Positions 52,698-62,016 of a stretch of DNA of 64,000 nt are shown here, in pieces (the stretch's first letter is position 1; the number at the start of each line of letters is the position of its first letter). This stretch comes from Pseudomonadales bacterium (GTDB lineage: Bacteria > Pseudomonadota > Gammaproteobacteria > Pseudomonadales > Halieaceae), in the NCBI GenBank assembly GCA_024234815.1, contig JACKNO010000003.1, positions 635,591 through 699,590 on the forward strand. Direction: 5' to 3'. The position numbers were made by a program, and so were the translations under genes. The notes under the pieces are model-generated. The model ran no database searches and was not told the DNA's origin. It saw only the letters and a list, made by a program, of their open reading frames with translations.

Positions 52698-55600
52698 ATG
52701 ACCATCCGCGTTGCCATCAATCATCGCACTTCCTACAAGTTCGACCGGCCCGTGCGCCTGACGCCACACACCGTGCGCCTGCGGCCGGCGCCCCACTCGC
52801 GCACACCGATTCACGCCTACAGCCTGAAAATAAAGCCCGAGGAACACTTCATCAACTGGCAGCAGGATGCTTTCGGCAACTATCTGGCGCGACTGGTCTT
52901 TCCGGATAAGTGCACCGAGTTCGAGGTAGACGTCGAAGTCGTTGCCGACATAACGACCATCAACCCCTTCGATTTTTTTGTGGAGGAGTACGCAGAGAAA
53001 TTCCCTTTCCAATACCCGCCCCAGCTCAAGGGAGAATTGCTGCCCTACCTGGAGACGCTGGAGGGCGGCCCCCTGTTCGAGGCGTTCCTGGCAGCAGTGA
53101 ATATCGAGAAGCGCCCCGTCAATGACTTCCTGGTGGAGATCAACCAGCAGGTGCAGGCGGCGATTGAATACCTGGTCCGCCTCGAGCCCGGCATCCAGAC
53201 ACCGGAAGAGACCCTGGAAAAAGCCAAGGGGTCGTGCCGGGATTCCGCCTGGCTACTGGCCCAGTTGCTGCGCCACCTGGGCTTGGCGGCGCGCTTCGCC
53301 TCCGGCTACCTGGTACAGCTGAGGCCGGATGAAAAGTCGCTGGACGGCCCCTCCGGCGCCGCCGAGGACTTCACCGACCTGCACGCCTGGTGCGAAGTTT
53401 ACCTGCCAGGCGCTGGCTGGGTGGGGCTGGACCCCACTTCCGGCCTGTTCGCCAGCGAGGGTCACATACCGCTGGCGTGCACACCCAACCCGGTGTCCGC
53501 GGCACCGATTGTCGGCGCCACCGACAAGTGTGAAGTAGAGTTCGATTTCAGCAATACCGTCGAGCGCATCCTCGAAGACCCCCGTGTCACCAAACCCTAT
53601 AGCGAGGAGCAGTGGCAGCACATCCTGGCTCTGGGCAAGGCCGTGGACCAGGAGTTTGAGGCGCAGGACGTCCGCCTGACCATGGGCGGCGAACCGACCT
53701 TTGTCTCCATTGATGACATGGAATCCGCCCAGTGGAACACCGATGCCCTGGGCGATGACAAGCTCAGCCTGGCAAAAACCCTGCTGCTGCGCCTGCGCGA
53801 CCGCTTCGCGCCTCACGGCCTGCTGCACTATGGCCAGGGCAAGTGGTATCCCGGCGAAGAGGTACCGCGCTGGGCGCTGGGGGTGTTCTGGCGCAAGGAT
53901 GGCGAGCCGCTGTGGAACAACGCCGCACTGCTGGCCCGGGTCGACAAGGACTACGGCCACGACATCAAAACTGTCGCCCGTTTTGGCCAACAGCTGTGCG
54001 ATCTGCTGGCAGTACCGCGCAAATGTTGCCAGCCCGCCTATGAAGACGGCCTCTACTACCTGCTGCAGGAACAGAATCTGCCCAAGAACCTGGATGTGCT
54101 CGCCCAGAAACTCAAGGGAAATCTCGATCGCAGGCGCCTCGCCCGACTGATAGAGCGGGGCTTCGATGTACCCACCGGGGTGGTAATCCCGTTGCGCCGC
54201 AGCACCGGTTGGCCGGTTGCGGAGGACGGCAAGAACTGGCACTCCAGCCTGTGGCCAATGAAGCGTGAACGCATCACCCTGATTCCCGGGGACTCCCCCA
54301 TGGGCCTGCGCCTGCCGCTTAACGATTTGCCCGAACTCGCAAAAAAAGCCGACCTGATTCCCGCTCAACGCGATCCCTTCGAGCCGCGCGAGGAGTTGGT
54401 CAAGCGTACGGATATGCAGTTTGGCGGCCCCGGGGAGACCTCACCGGAAGAGTTGCCCGACCCGGACGACTATGAAGCGGTGGTACGCACCGCGCTCTGC
54501 CTGGAAGTGAGAGGCGGCCGCCTGCACGCCTTCATCCCGCCACTGGAATACCTGGAGGATTACGTCGAGTTGGTGGCGGCCATTGAAAATGCCGCCACAA
54601 AACTGAGCGTGCCCCTGGTGATCGAGGGCTACGAACCTCCGCGGGACCCGCGCCTGCAGAAACTGCTGGTCACCCCGGACCCCGGCGTCATCGAGGTCAA
54701 CGTCCACCCCTCCAATAACTGGGAGGAACTGGTGGAAACCACCACCGCCCTGTACGAGGAGGCCCGCCTCTCCCGCCTGTCTACCGAGAAGTTCATGCTC
54801 GACGGACGCCATACCGGCACGGGGGGCGGCAACCACATCACCCTCGGGGGAGCCGTCCCCGCCGACAGCCCGATGCTGCGCCGCCCGGACCTCCTGCGCA
54901 GCCTGATCACCTATTGGCAGCACCACCCCAGTCTTTCCTACCTGTTCTCGGGTATGTTCATCGGACCCACCAGCCAGGCCCCGAGGGTGGACGAGGGCCG
55001 CGACGAAATGCTGTATGAGCTGGAGGTGGCGTTTTCCCAGATGGCCGACGGTGAGGTGCCGCAGCCCTGGTTGGTGGACCGCCTGCTGCGCAACCTGCTG
55101 ATCGACGTGACCGGCAACACGCACCGCGCCGAGTTCTGCATAGATAAACTGTATTCGCCCAGCAGCGCCACCGGCCGCCTGGGAATCCTTGAATTCAGGG
55201 GGTTCGAAATGCCGCCCCACAGCCGCATGGCGCTGGTACAGGCGCTGTTGTTGCGCTGCCTGGTGGCTCGCTTCTGGAAGAAGCCCTATCACAAGCCCCT
55301 GGTGCGCTGGGGCACCGAGCTACACGACCGCTTCATGTTGCCGCACTACATCTGGGAGGATATGAAATATGTCGCCCAGGATCTGAACGCCAACGGCTAT
55401 CCGTTCGAACTCGACTGGCTGGCGGCCTTCGAGGAGTTCCGGTTTCCCCACTACGGCAGGGTGCAACTGGACGATATCGAGCTGGAGCTGCGCTGGGCGG
55501 TGGAGCCCTGGCATGTGCTGGGCGAGGAAACCACCAGCTTCGGCACCTCACGCTATGTCGATTCCTCGGTGGAGCGCCTCCAGATCAAGGGCACAGGGTT

Positions 55601-56057
55601 GACAGAGGGGCGTTACGTGGTGTCCTGCAATGGCCGCAGGGTTCCCATGCGCAGCACCGGCCGCCACGGCGAGTACGTGGGCGGTGTACGTTATCGCGCC
55701 TGGCAACCGCCCTCAGCCCTGCACCCGTTGATCGGCGTTCACGTACCGCTGACGTTCGACCTGATCGACACGTGGAACGGGCGCTCTATCGGCGGCTGCA
55801 CCTACCATGTTTCCCATCCGGGCGGCCGCAGCTACGAAACCTTTCCGGTCAACTCACTGGAAGCGGAATCGCGGCGCATCAACCGCTTCGACACGGTCAG
55901 CCATACCCAGGGGCCGTTCCTGCCCCAGCCAGAGGTGAATGCCCTGCGGGAGTTCTTTCCCAACCAGAGCCCGCCCAGGCCCATGGAGCCCCCTGCCGAG
56001 GAATCCCCCGGGGAATACCCCTACATCCTGGACATGCGCAACCCCCCGAGGCGGTAG
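52698..56057 (+). CDS. Transglutaminase-like protein with DUF2126 domain
   Basis: A 1119-residue protein: Bact_transglu_N (about 1-90), a transglutaminase core with an intact Cys-His-Asp triad (Cys180 in GSCRDSAWLL, His229 in LHAWCEVYL, Asp245 in GLDPTSG), and a long C-terminal DUF2126 region (about 330-1090) starting GGEPTFVSIDD. There is no signal peptide or membrane segment, so it is probably cytoplasmic. Such proteins occur with circularly permuted ATP-grasp/Alpha-E proteins, and the triad suggests peptidase or amide-exchange activity. The proline-rich tail (SPPRPMEPPAEESPGEYPY) may be flexible. The physiological substrate is unknown. Confidence 0.9.
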   Translation: MTIRVAINHRTSYKFDRPVRLTPHTVRLRPAPHSRTPIHAYSLKIKPEEHFINWQQDAFGNYLARLVFPDKCTEFEVDVEVVADITTINPFDFFVEEYAEKFPFQYPPQLKGELLPYLETLEGGPLFEAFLAAVNIEKRPVNDFLVEINQQVQAAIEYLVRLEPGIQTPEETLEKAKGSCRDSAWLLAQLLRHLGLAARFASGYLVQLRPDEKSLDGPSGAAEDFTDLHAWCEVYLPGAGWVGLDPTSGLFASEGHIPLACTPNPVSAAPIVGATDKCEVEFDFSNTVERILEDPRVTKPYSEEQWQHILALGKAVDQEFEAQDVRLTMGGEPTFVSIDDMESAQWNTDALGDDKLSLAKTLLLRLRDRFAPHGLLHYGQGKWYPGEEVPRWALGVFWRKDGEPLWNNAALLARVDKDYGHDIKTVARFGQQLCDLLAVPRKCCQPAYEDGLYYLLQEQNLPKNLDVLAQKLKGNLDRRRLARLIERGFDVPTGVVIPLRRSTGWPVAEDGKNWHSSLWPMKRERITLIPGDSPMGLRLPLNDLPELAKKADLIPAQRDPFEPREELVKRTDMQFGGPGETSPEELPDPDDYEAVVRTALCLEVRGGRLHAFIPPLEYLEDYVELVAAIENAATKLSVPLVIEGYEPPRDPRLQKLLVTPDPGVIEVNVHPSNNWEELVETTTALYEEARLSRLSTEKFMLDGRHTGTGGGNHITLGGAVPADSPMLRRPDLLRSLITYWQHHPSLSYLFSGMFIGPTSQAPRVDEGRDEMLYELEVAFSQMADGEVPQPWLVDRLLRNLLIDVTGNTHRAEFCIDKLYSPSSATGRLGILEFRGFEMPPHSRMALVQALLLRCLVARFWKKPYHKPLVRWGTELHDRFMLPHYIWEDMKYVAQDLNANGYPFELDWLAAFEEFRFPHYGRVQLDDIELELRWAVEPWHVLGEETTSFGTSRYVDSSVERLQIKGTGLTEGRYVVSCNGRRVPMRSTGRHGEYVGGVRYRAWQPPSALHPLIGVHVPLTFDLIDTWNGRSIGGCTYHVSHPGGRSYETFPVNSLEAESRRINRFDTVSHTQGPFLPQPEVNALREFFPNQSPPRPMEPPAEESPGEYPYILDMRNPPRR

Positions 56058-56064
56058 GGTTGCG

Positions 56065-56125
56065 CACGTAATGCGGCAGGGTCGCGCACGCAATAGAGGT
56101 GTGACTCACGCAATGCGTATATACT
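56065..56125 (+). promoter_or_regulatory. Spaced direct repeats and promoter before the ATP-grasp gene
   Basis: The 134-bp gap before the ATP-grasp gene has three similar motifs, CACGTAATGCG (from 56065), CACGCAATAG (from 56087) and CACGCAATGCG (from 56107), spaced 22 and 20 bp, about two helical turns each. They run directly into TATACT (56120-56125), a good -10; no -35 consensus is present at the right distance. This looks like an activator-dependent internal promoter with a repeated binding site. Confidence 0.45.
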
Positions 56126-56191
56126 TCAGCCGATTGAGGCGGCGGGCCATAGGGTCCGCTTGCCGGTGAAAATCGCAGCAGGAACCCTCTT

Positions 56192-58783
56192 TTGTCACAA
56201 GCCATTACCACTTCCGCCTTGCCGCAAAGCCAGACGCAGGGCCAGGCCCAGGCCACCAAGCCGCTGAACTATAGCGTTCCCGCGGGGCTGGTGGACGAGG
56301 TCCACGCCGCGGACGGCAGTATCAAACCGCAATGGGCCTACCTGCTTGCCAGCCTCGGTGATCTCGGCCCTCAGGTGTTGCAGGAGCGCGAAGAGAAAGC
56401 CCAGCGCATTTTGCGGGACGACGGCGCCACCTACAACCTGCACGGCGAGGATGTCAGTCCCAGCAACACCTGGGAGCTGGATGCGGTCCCCTATATCATC
56501 GGCAGCGACGACTGGGCAAGAATCGAGGCGGGCCTGCTGGAACGGGCGGAGCTGTTCAATCTGCTGCTACGGGATATTTACGGGCCGCGCACGCTGCTGC
56601 GCCACGGCGCCCTGCCGCCGGAGGCACTTTTCTCCCACAGCGGTTTCCTGCGCGCGTGCCAGGGTATCCGCATGCCGGGTGATCACGAACTGATACTGCA
56701 CGCCGCCGACATGGTGCGTCGCCGGGACGGCAGCATGTGCGTATTGTCGGACCGCACCCAGGCGCCCAGCGGCGCGGGCTACGTGCTGGAGAACAGAACC
56801 GTGATGTCGCGGGTTTTTCCCAGCCTTTACCGCGACAGTCATGTTCACCGCATTGCCAGCTTCTACCAGCGACTGCGCCTGAAACTGACCACACTGTCGC
56901 CCAGCGACGACCTGCCGTGCATCGTGCTGCTCACCCAGGGCGGTCGCGACGAGGCCCGTTTCGAGTACGCCTACCTGGCCAATTACCTCGGCCTGCCGCT
57001 GGTGCAAAGTGGCGACCTGATGGTGCGCAACGGCTTTCTGTGGATGAAGTCCATGGAGGGGCTCACCCGGGTGGACGTGGTGCTGCGCCGGGTGGACGAC
57101 AGTCTTTGCGACCCGGTGGAATTGCGCAGCAACTCCCGGATGGGCGTACCCGGCTTGCTCGAAGTGGCACGCAACGGTCGGGTAGTGATTGCCAATCCCC
57201 TGGGATCGGGAATACTTGAAAACCCTGTCCTGCTGAAGTATCTGCCCGAGATCAGCAAGGCACTGCTGGGGCGCGAACCGCGCCTGGCATCGGTGAAAAC
57301 CTACTGGTGCGCGGACGAGGATGACCTGCGCTTTGTAAGCGCCAATATCCAACAGCTGATCATCAAACCGATCTACCGGGGCAGCGGCATTACCAGTGTC
57401 TGGGGCGGCAGCCTCAGTGCGGACCAGCAGAGGAATTTGCTGGCGACTATTCACCGCACCCCCCACCAGTTTGTCGGCCAGGAACGGCTGGAAAAGTCCC
57501 ACATCCCCACGTTCTCCGATATGAGCCTGCAGCCCAGGCCCGCCATACTGCGCACTTTTTCGGTGGCCACCGACAGCTCCTACATGGTGATGCCCGGCGG
57601 CATGACACGGATCGGCGACAGCCCGGGCGGCCTCGCAATCAGTATGCAGTCCGGCAGTCCCAGCAAGGATACCTGGGTGACGGCCACCGAACCGGAACGG
57701 AATGTGGAGAGCGAGGCCATACCCGAAGCGCTGCGCATGCACGGTGATGCCAGCCTTGTCAGCCTGCCCAGCAGGGTAGTGGAAAACCTGTACTGGATGG
57801 GTCGCTACGCCGAGCGGGCGGAAGCCGGTTTGCGCCTGCTGCGAACTGTGTTCGTGCAACTCAACGGTGAAGAACCCATCTCCACGGAGGCCACGCGAAT
57901 TTTGCTCGAGGCAGTGACCCGTGTCACCGGCACACAGCCCGGGTTCATCAAAGCGCCCGCCAGCCTGCTCGAGGAACCCGACGAGGAACTGCTGAAGGTT
58001 ATCCAGGATGGCACCCGCGTGGGCAGCATCAGGTCCACGCTCAACTCCATGCTGACCAGCGCGGAGGAATCCAAGGAGCTGCTTTCGACCGATACCCAGC
58101 GCGTCATCAACGACCTGCAGGATGAACTGGACAGTCTCGATGCCGCCCTGTCCGGGGGACTGGCCTCGGCACCGGAAGAGGCGCTGGACCCGCTGGTGAC
58201 CGGGCTGGTAGCCCTGTCCGGCCTGATGCAGGAGAGCATGGTGCGAGGCGTGGGCTGGCGCTTCATGGAACTCGGGAAACGTGTCGAACGCGCCGAGCAA
58301 ATCATAACCACGCTCAGGATACTGACCACGCCAGTGGCGGGAGAAGCGGCAAAAGCGACGCTCCTGACGGCGCTCCTGACCACGATGGATGTACTGATCA
58401 CCTACCGGCGCCGGGCTCGTCAGCGACCCGGGATCGCACTCGGCCTCGAGCTGGTGATGCTGGATCCGAGCAACCCCCGCTCACTGCTGTTCCAGCTCGA
58501 ACGCCTGCAGCAACACCTGGCAGAGCTGCCCGGCTCCGAAAGCAACAGCGGCGAACTGGAAGAGGAAGAGCGCGCCCTGCTGGCCGCCGTGACCCGGTTA
58601 AAGTTGGCGCGCCTGGCTCAACTGCTTGAAAAGGAGACCCGCACGACCTCGACCATGGGAGATCTACTGCAGGAAATCGAGAAGCTGCTGCTGCACTTCA
58701 ATACCCTGATCAGCGACAAACACTTCGACCACCGCACCGAAGCCCAGCAGCTTGTGGCCACTACTTTCGGTACCGTCAGTTGA
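56192..58783 (+). CDS. Circularly permuted ATP-grasp ligase fused to an Alpha-E domain
   Basis: An 863-residue protein. Residues about 60-490 form the circularly permuted ATP-grasp (DUF404/DUF407 type) with LLLRDIYGPRTLLRHGALPP, YVLENRTVMSRVFP, DVVLRRVDDSLCDPVELR, NPLGSGILENPVLL and IKPIYRGSGITSVWGG; such enzymes are predicted to ligate a carboxylate to an amine with ATP. From about 525 an Alpha-E domain (ENLYWMGRYAERAEAGLRLL onward, all helical) follows. In many genomes these are two genes. The start is TTG at 56192 after AGGA; no ATG is near. Overlaps the next start by one base (TGATG). Confidence 0.9.
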   Translation: MSQAITTSALPQSQTQGQAQATKPLNYSVPAGLVDEVHAADGSIKPQWAYLLASLGDLGPQVLQEREEKAQRILRDDGATYNLHGEDVSPSNTWELDAVPYIIGSDDWARIEAGLLERAELFNLLLRDIYGPRTLLRHGALPPEALFSHSGFLRACQGIRMPGDHELILHAADMVRRRDGSMCVLSDRTQAPSGAGYVLENRTVMSRVFPSLYRDSHVHRIASFYQRLRLKLTTLSPSDDLPCIVLLTQGGRDEARFEYAYLANYLGLPLVQSGDLMVRNGFLWMKSMEGLTRVDVVLRRVDDSLCDPVELRSNSRMGVPGLLEVARNGRVVIANPLGSGILENPVLLKYLPEISKALLGREPRLASVKTYWCADEDDLRFVSANIQQLIIKPIYRGSGITSVWGGSLSADQQRNLLATIHRTPHQFVGQERLEKSHIPTFSDMSLQPRPAILRTFSVATDSSYMVMPGGMTRIGDSPGGLAISMQSGSPSKDTWVTATEPERNVESEAIPEALRMHGDASLVSLPSRVVENLYWMGRYAERAEAGLRLLRTVFVQLNGEEPISTEATRILLEAVTRVTGTQPGFIKAPASLLEEPDEELLKVIQDGTRVGSIRSTLNSMLTSAEESKELLSTDTQRVINDLQDELDSLDAALSGGLASAPEEALDPLVTGLVALSGLMQESMVRGVGWRFMELGKRVERAEQIITTLRILTTPVAGEAAKATLLTALLTTMDVLITYRRRARQRPGIALGLELVMLDPSNPRSLLFQLERLQQHLAELPGSESNSGELEEEERALLAAVTRLKLARLAQLLEKETRTTSTMGDLLQEIEKLLLHFNTLISDKHFDHRTEAQQLVATTFGTVS

Positions 58784-59685
58784 TGCGCTATAGAGTCAGG
58801 CATATCACTCACTACAAGTACGCCGCCAGGGTGAGTCACTGCTACAACCTCGCCAATGTGATACCGAGGGATACCGGGCGCCAACGCTGCCTGAAAAACC
58901 GGATTACCGTCACGCCCACGCCCTCGGTGACTCACAAGCGCACGGATTACTTCGGCAACAAAACCTATCATTTCGAGATACAGCGGCCCCATACCGAACT
59001 GGTCATCACGGCCGACAGTGAGGTCGAAATCAACGATCGCGACCTGGAGATGAACCTGGACCTGGGAGAGACCTACGGCCACGCGCTGCAGGCGATGACC
59101 GGCACCGGCAACAGGGCATTGATCGATGCCCGGGAGTTTCTCCTCAACTCGCCGATGATAGAGTGCAGTGATGCCCTGGCAGACTACGCTCGTCCCTCGT
59201 TCCGGCCCGAACGTACCCTGCGGTCGTGCGTGCATGACCTGACGACCCGCATATTCACTGATTTTTCCTACGACCCCGGTTTCACCACCATAGCGACACC
59301 ACTGGCTGACGTGCTTGCACATAAACGTGGCGTCTGCCAGGACTTCGCGCACTTGCAAGTGGGCTGCCTGCGCTCCCTGGGCATCCCCGCCAAGTATGTC
59401 TCCGGCTATATTGAAACTCTCCCTGAGCCGGGAAAACAGAAGCTGGTGGGGGCGGATGCCACCCACGCCTGGGTAGCCTATTTCTGCCCGGAGGAGGGCT
59501 GGGTGGAGTTCGACCCGACCAACAACACCATGGCGGGAACCCAGCATATCGTCACCGCCTTCGGACGGGATTACCTGGACGTCACGCCGGTCAAGGGCGT
59601 GATTTTCGGCGGTGGATCGGCGCCGATTCTGCAGGTTTCGGTGGATGTGAGCCGCGTCGCGGATGCCTGGCCGCCGGCCGCGTAG
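58783..59685 (+). CDS. Transglutaminase-like cysteine protease family protein
   Basis: A 300-residue protein with Bact_transglu_N (RYRVRHITHYKYAARVSHCYN onward, about 1-85) and a transglutaminase core with Cys185 (GVCQDFAHL), His228 (ATHAWVAYF) and Asp244 (EFDPTNN) all present. It has no signal peptide. It is the third gene of the set and is coupled to the ATP-grasp gene. Being shorter and lacking DUF2126, it may act as the hydrolase or exchange partner of the ligase. A TTG one codon earlier is possible, but the ATG is preferred. Confidence 0.9.
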   Translation: MRYRVRHITHYKYAARVSHCYNLANVIPRDTGRQRCLKNRITVTPTPSVTHKRTDYFGNKTYHFEIQRPHTELVITADSEVEINDRDLEMNLDLGETYGHALQAMTGTGNRALIDAREFLLNSPMIECSDALADYARPSFRPERTLRSCVHDLTTRIFTDFSYDPGFTTIATPLADVLAHKRGVCQDFAHLQVGCLRSLGIPAKYVSGYIETLPEPGKQKLVGADATHAWVAYFCPEEGWVEFDPTNNTMAGTQHIVTAFGRDYLDVTPVKGVIFGGGSAPILQVSVDVSRVADAWPPAA

Positions 59686-59785
59686 TTCCGGCGCGCGCGA
59701 ACAGGCTCACGGCAAGTGTAAGCCCTCTCCGAAGAGCTCCACGGCAGCGTCACGCGAGCCGCAGACTATGGCGCCGGGTTTCTGC

Positions 59786-59791
59786 TAGAAT
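59786..59791 (+). promoter_or_regulatory. -10 element upstream of ettA
   Basis: TAGAAT (59786-59791) lies 35 bp before the ettA ATG at 59827 in the 141-bp gap after the transglutaminase operon. The -35 is weak. It supports separate transcription of ettA. Confidence 0.45.
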
Positions 59792-59826
59792 CCGCGGCTT
59801 GTCGTTTTCCCTGCGCGAGTCGAACA

Positions 59827-61491
59827 ATGGCCCAGTACGTCTACACCATGAACCGGGTTGGCAAGGTAGTGCCTCCCAAGAAAACCATTCTTGAAAATAT
59901 TTCCCTGTCTTTCTTCCCGGGCGCCAAGATTGGCGTCCTGGGCCTGAACGGCTCCGGCAAGTCCACCCTGCTGCGCATCATGGCTGGCATCGATACGGAT
60001 ATCCTCGGCGAAGCCCGGCCGCAGCCCGGGATCAAAATAGGCTACCTGCCCCAGGAGCCGCAGCTGAACCCCGACAAGAACGTGCGCGGCAACGTGGAGG
60101 AAGGACTGCAGGAAGCGGTCGATGCCCTTGCGGGACTGCAGCAGATCTACGCCGACTACGCCGAGCCGGATGCCGATTTCGACGCCCTCGCCAAGGAGCA
60201 GGCACGGCTGGAGGACATCATCGAGGCGACTGATGCCCACAACCTGGACCACCGCCTGGAGGTGGCCGCCGACGCCCTGCGCCTGCCGCCCTGGGACGCG
60301 GACGTCGCCACCCTCTCCGGCGGCGAGCGGCGGCGGGTCGCACTGTGTCGACTGCTGCTGTCCAATCCCGATATGATCCTGCTGGATGAGCCCACCAACC
60401 ATCTCGATGCCGAGAGTGTCGCCTGGCTGGAGCGCTTCCTGCACGACTTCCCGGGCACGGTGGTCGCCATCACCCACGACCGTTATTTTCTCGACAACGC
60501 GGCGGGCTGGATACTGGAACTGGACCGCGGCCGCGGCATCCCCTACGAAGGCAACTACTCTGATTGGCTGGAAGCCAAGGAACAGCGACTGGCACAGGAG
60601 AAACGCCAGGAGGCGTCGCACCAGCACGCCATCAAGGCCGAGCTGGAATGGGTGCGCTCCAATCCCAAGGGCCGCCAGGCCAAGAGCAAGGCGCGCCTGC
60701 AACGCTTCGAGGAGCTGCAATCCCAGGAGTTCCAGAGCCGCAACGAGACCAACGAGATCTACATCCCCCCGGGGCAGCGTCTCGGCGACAAGGTTATCGA
60801 GGTCAGGGATCTGCGCAAGACCTACGGCGACCGGGTGCTGTTCGAGCATGTGAGTTTCACCGTGCCCAAGGGCAGTATCGTGGGCATCATAGGCGCCAAC
60901 GGCATGGGCAAGTCCACGCTGTTCAAAATTCTGATGGGCCTGGAACAACCCGACGGCGGCGAGGTGGTTGTGGGCGACACCGTGCAGCTGGGCTATGTCG
61001 ACCAGTCCCGGGACGACCTCGACGGCAGCAAGACCGTGTGGCAGGAAGTTTCCGACGAACAGGATATTATCCGTATCGGCAACTACGAGGTGAACTCCCG
61101 CTCCTACCTCGGCCGCTTCAATTTCAAGGGCTCCGACCAGCAAAAGTTCGTGAAGGACCTGTCCGGCGGCGAGCGCAACAGGCTGCACCTGGCAAAACTG
61201 CTCAAACAGGGCGCGAACGTATTGCTGCTGGATGAACCCACCAACGACCTGGACGTGGAAACCCTGCGGGCGCTGGAAGAGGCCCTGCTGGCCTTTCCTG
61301 GCGCGGCCCTTGTGATCTCACACGATCGCTGGTTCCTGGACCGTATCGCCACCCATATTCTCGCCTATGAAGACGACGGCAATGTGGTGTTCCACGAAGG
61401 CAATTTCTCGGACTACGAGGAAGACCGCAAGGCCCGCCTCGGCGCCGCCGCGGATCAGCCTCACCGGTTGAAGTACCGCAAACTGAAGTAG
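59827..61491 (+). CDS. ettA: Energy-dependent translational throttle protein EttA
   Basis: EttA is an ABC-F ATPase that binds the ribosomal E site and gates the first elongation step according to the ATP/ADP ratio. The 554-residue product has two ATPase domains: Walker A GLNGSGKST and GANGMGKST, signatures LSGGERRRVALCRLL and LSGGERNRLHLAKLL, Walker B with DEPTNHLD and DEPTNDLD. The arm and P-site interaction motif linker lie between them (about 240-320), and the protein starts MAQYVYTMNRVGKVVPPKK as in E. coli EttA, which separates it from Uup and YheS. Confidence 0.97.
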   Translation: MAQYVYTMNRVGKVVPPKKTILENISLSFFPGAKIGVLGLNGSGKSTLLRIMAGIDTDILGEARPQPGIKIGYLPQEPQLNPDKNVRGNVEEGLQEAVDALAGLQQIYADYAEPDADFDALAKEQARLEDIIEATDAHNLDHRLEVAADALRLPPWDADVATLSGGERRRVALCRLLLSNPDMILLDEPTNHLDAESVAWLERFLHDFPGTVVAITHDRYFLDNAAGWILELDRGRGIPYEGNYSDWLEAKEQRLAQEKRQEASHQHAIKAELEWVRSNPKGRQAKSKARLQRFEELQSQEFQSRNETNEIYIPPGQRLGDKVIEVRDLRKTYGDRVLFEHVSFTVPKGSIVGIIGANGMGKSTLFKILMGLEQPDGGEVVVGDTVQLGYVDQSRDDLDGSKTVWQEVSDEQDIIRIGNYEVNSRSYLGRFNFKGSDQQKFVKDLSGGERNRLHLAKLLKQGANVLLLDEPTNDLDVETLRALEEALLAFPGAALVISHDRWFLDRIATHILAYEDDGNVVFHEGNFSDYEEDRKARLGAAADQPHRLKYRKLK

Positions 61492-61558
61492 TCCTGCCCG
61501 GGCGACAGCATTGCTTGCAAATCCCCATTTAGCAGTCGCAATAGCCCGGGCGCGGCGC

Positions 61559-61571
61559 TATAGTTTCTATA
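61559..61571. repeat. Small AT palindrome before the PilZ gene
   Basis: TATAG (61559-61563) and CTATA (61567-61571) are inverted around TTT, 25 bp before the PilZ start codon. It could overlap a weak -10 for that gene. It is short enough to occur by chance. Confidence 0.25.
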
Positions 61572-61596
61572 AAATTCTCCAGGAATGGGAGTATTC

Positions 61597-61971
61597 ATGA
61601 CCAAAAACCGAGCTGATTTGCGGCAGGCGACCCGCGTTGCGCTGGATGTGCCGGTGGACATACACCAGGGTGGCAGTGTTTGGCCGCAACGCCTGATAGA
61701 CATCTCACTGACCGGTGCGGCGACCACCCAACCGGATTTGTGGGACGCACAGTACAACGAACCTTTCACGCTCATTATCCACACCTCCGGCGAGCGCGGT
61801 AACGAGGCCGCAGAGCTGGAATTGTACGCTTACCTGCAACACGTTGAAGCGGGGCGCCTCGGCTTTGGCGTGCAGCACGTGGACCGCGAAAATATCGAGC
61901 CGCTGCGCCGGGTGCTCGAAGCCCACATGGACGCGGCACAGCTGGAGGAGGAATTTGGCAGGCTGGAGTAA
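61597..61971 (+). CDS. PilZ domain protein (c-di-GMP receptor)
   Basis: A 124-residue single-domain PilZ protein. It has both c-di-GMP-binding motifs: RxxxR in RQATR near the N-terminus and DxSxxG in DISLTGA. Stand-alone PilZ proteins act as effectors by binding partners when c-di-GMP rises. ATG 61597 is chosen because GGGAG lies 5 bases upstream; an ATG four codons earlier lacks that spacing. The last ~20 residues are an acidic helix. It could respond to the diguanylate cyclase at 24646-25878, but nothing links them directly. Confidence 0.85.
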   Translation: MTKNRADLRQATRVALDVPVDIHQGGSVWPQRLIDISLTGAATTQPDLWDAQYNEPFTLIIHTSGERGNEAAELELYAYLQHVEAGRLGFGVQHVDRENIEPLRRVLEAHMDAAQLEEEFGRLE

Positions 61972-62016
61972 TTATCCGGTTTCACAACCGCTCCAGACCG
62001 ATCCGGGCAAGGGCAC

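Noticed and set aside
56071..56169. A 32-codon, strongly basic frame before the ATP-grasp gene, considered as a substrate peptide
   Set aside because: No ribosome site, it overlaps the repeats and -10 element, and its arginine content is what GC-rich non-coding DNA gives by chance.
56567..58300. A 577-codon open frame antisense to the ATP-grasp gene
   Set aside because: Antisense shadow; low-complexity composition and no recognisable domain.
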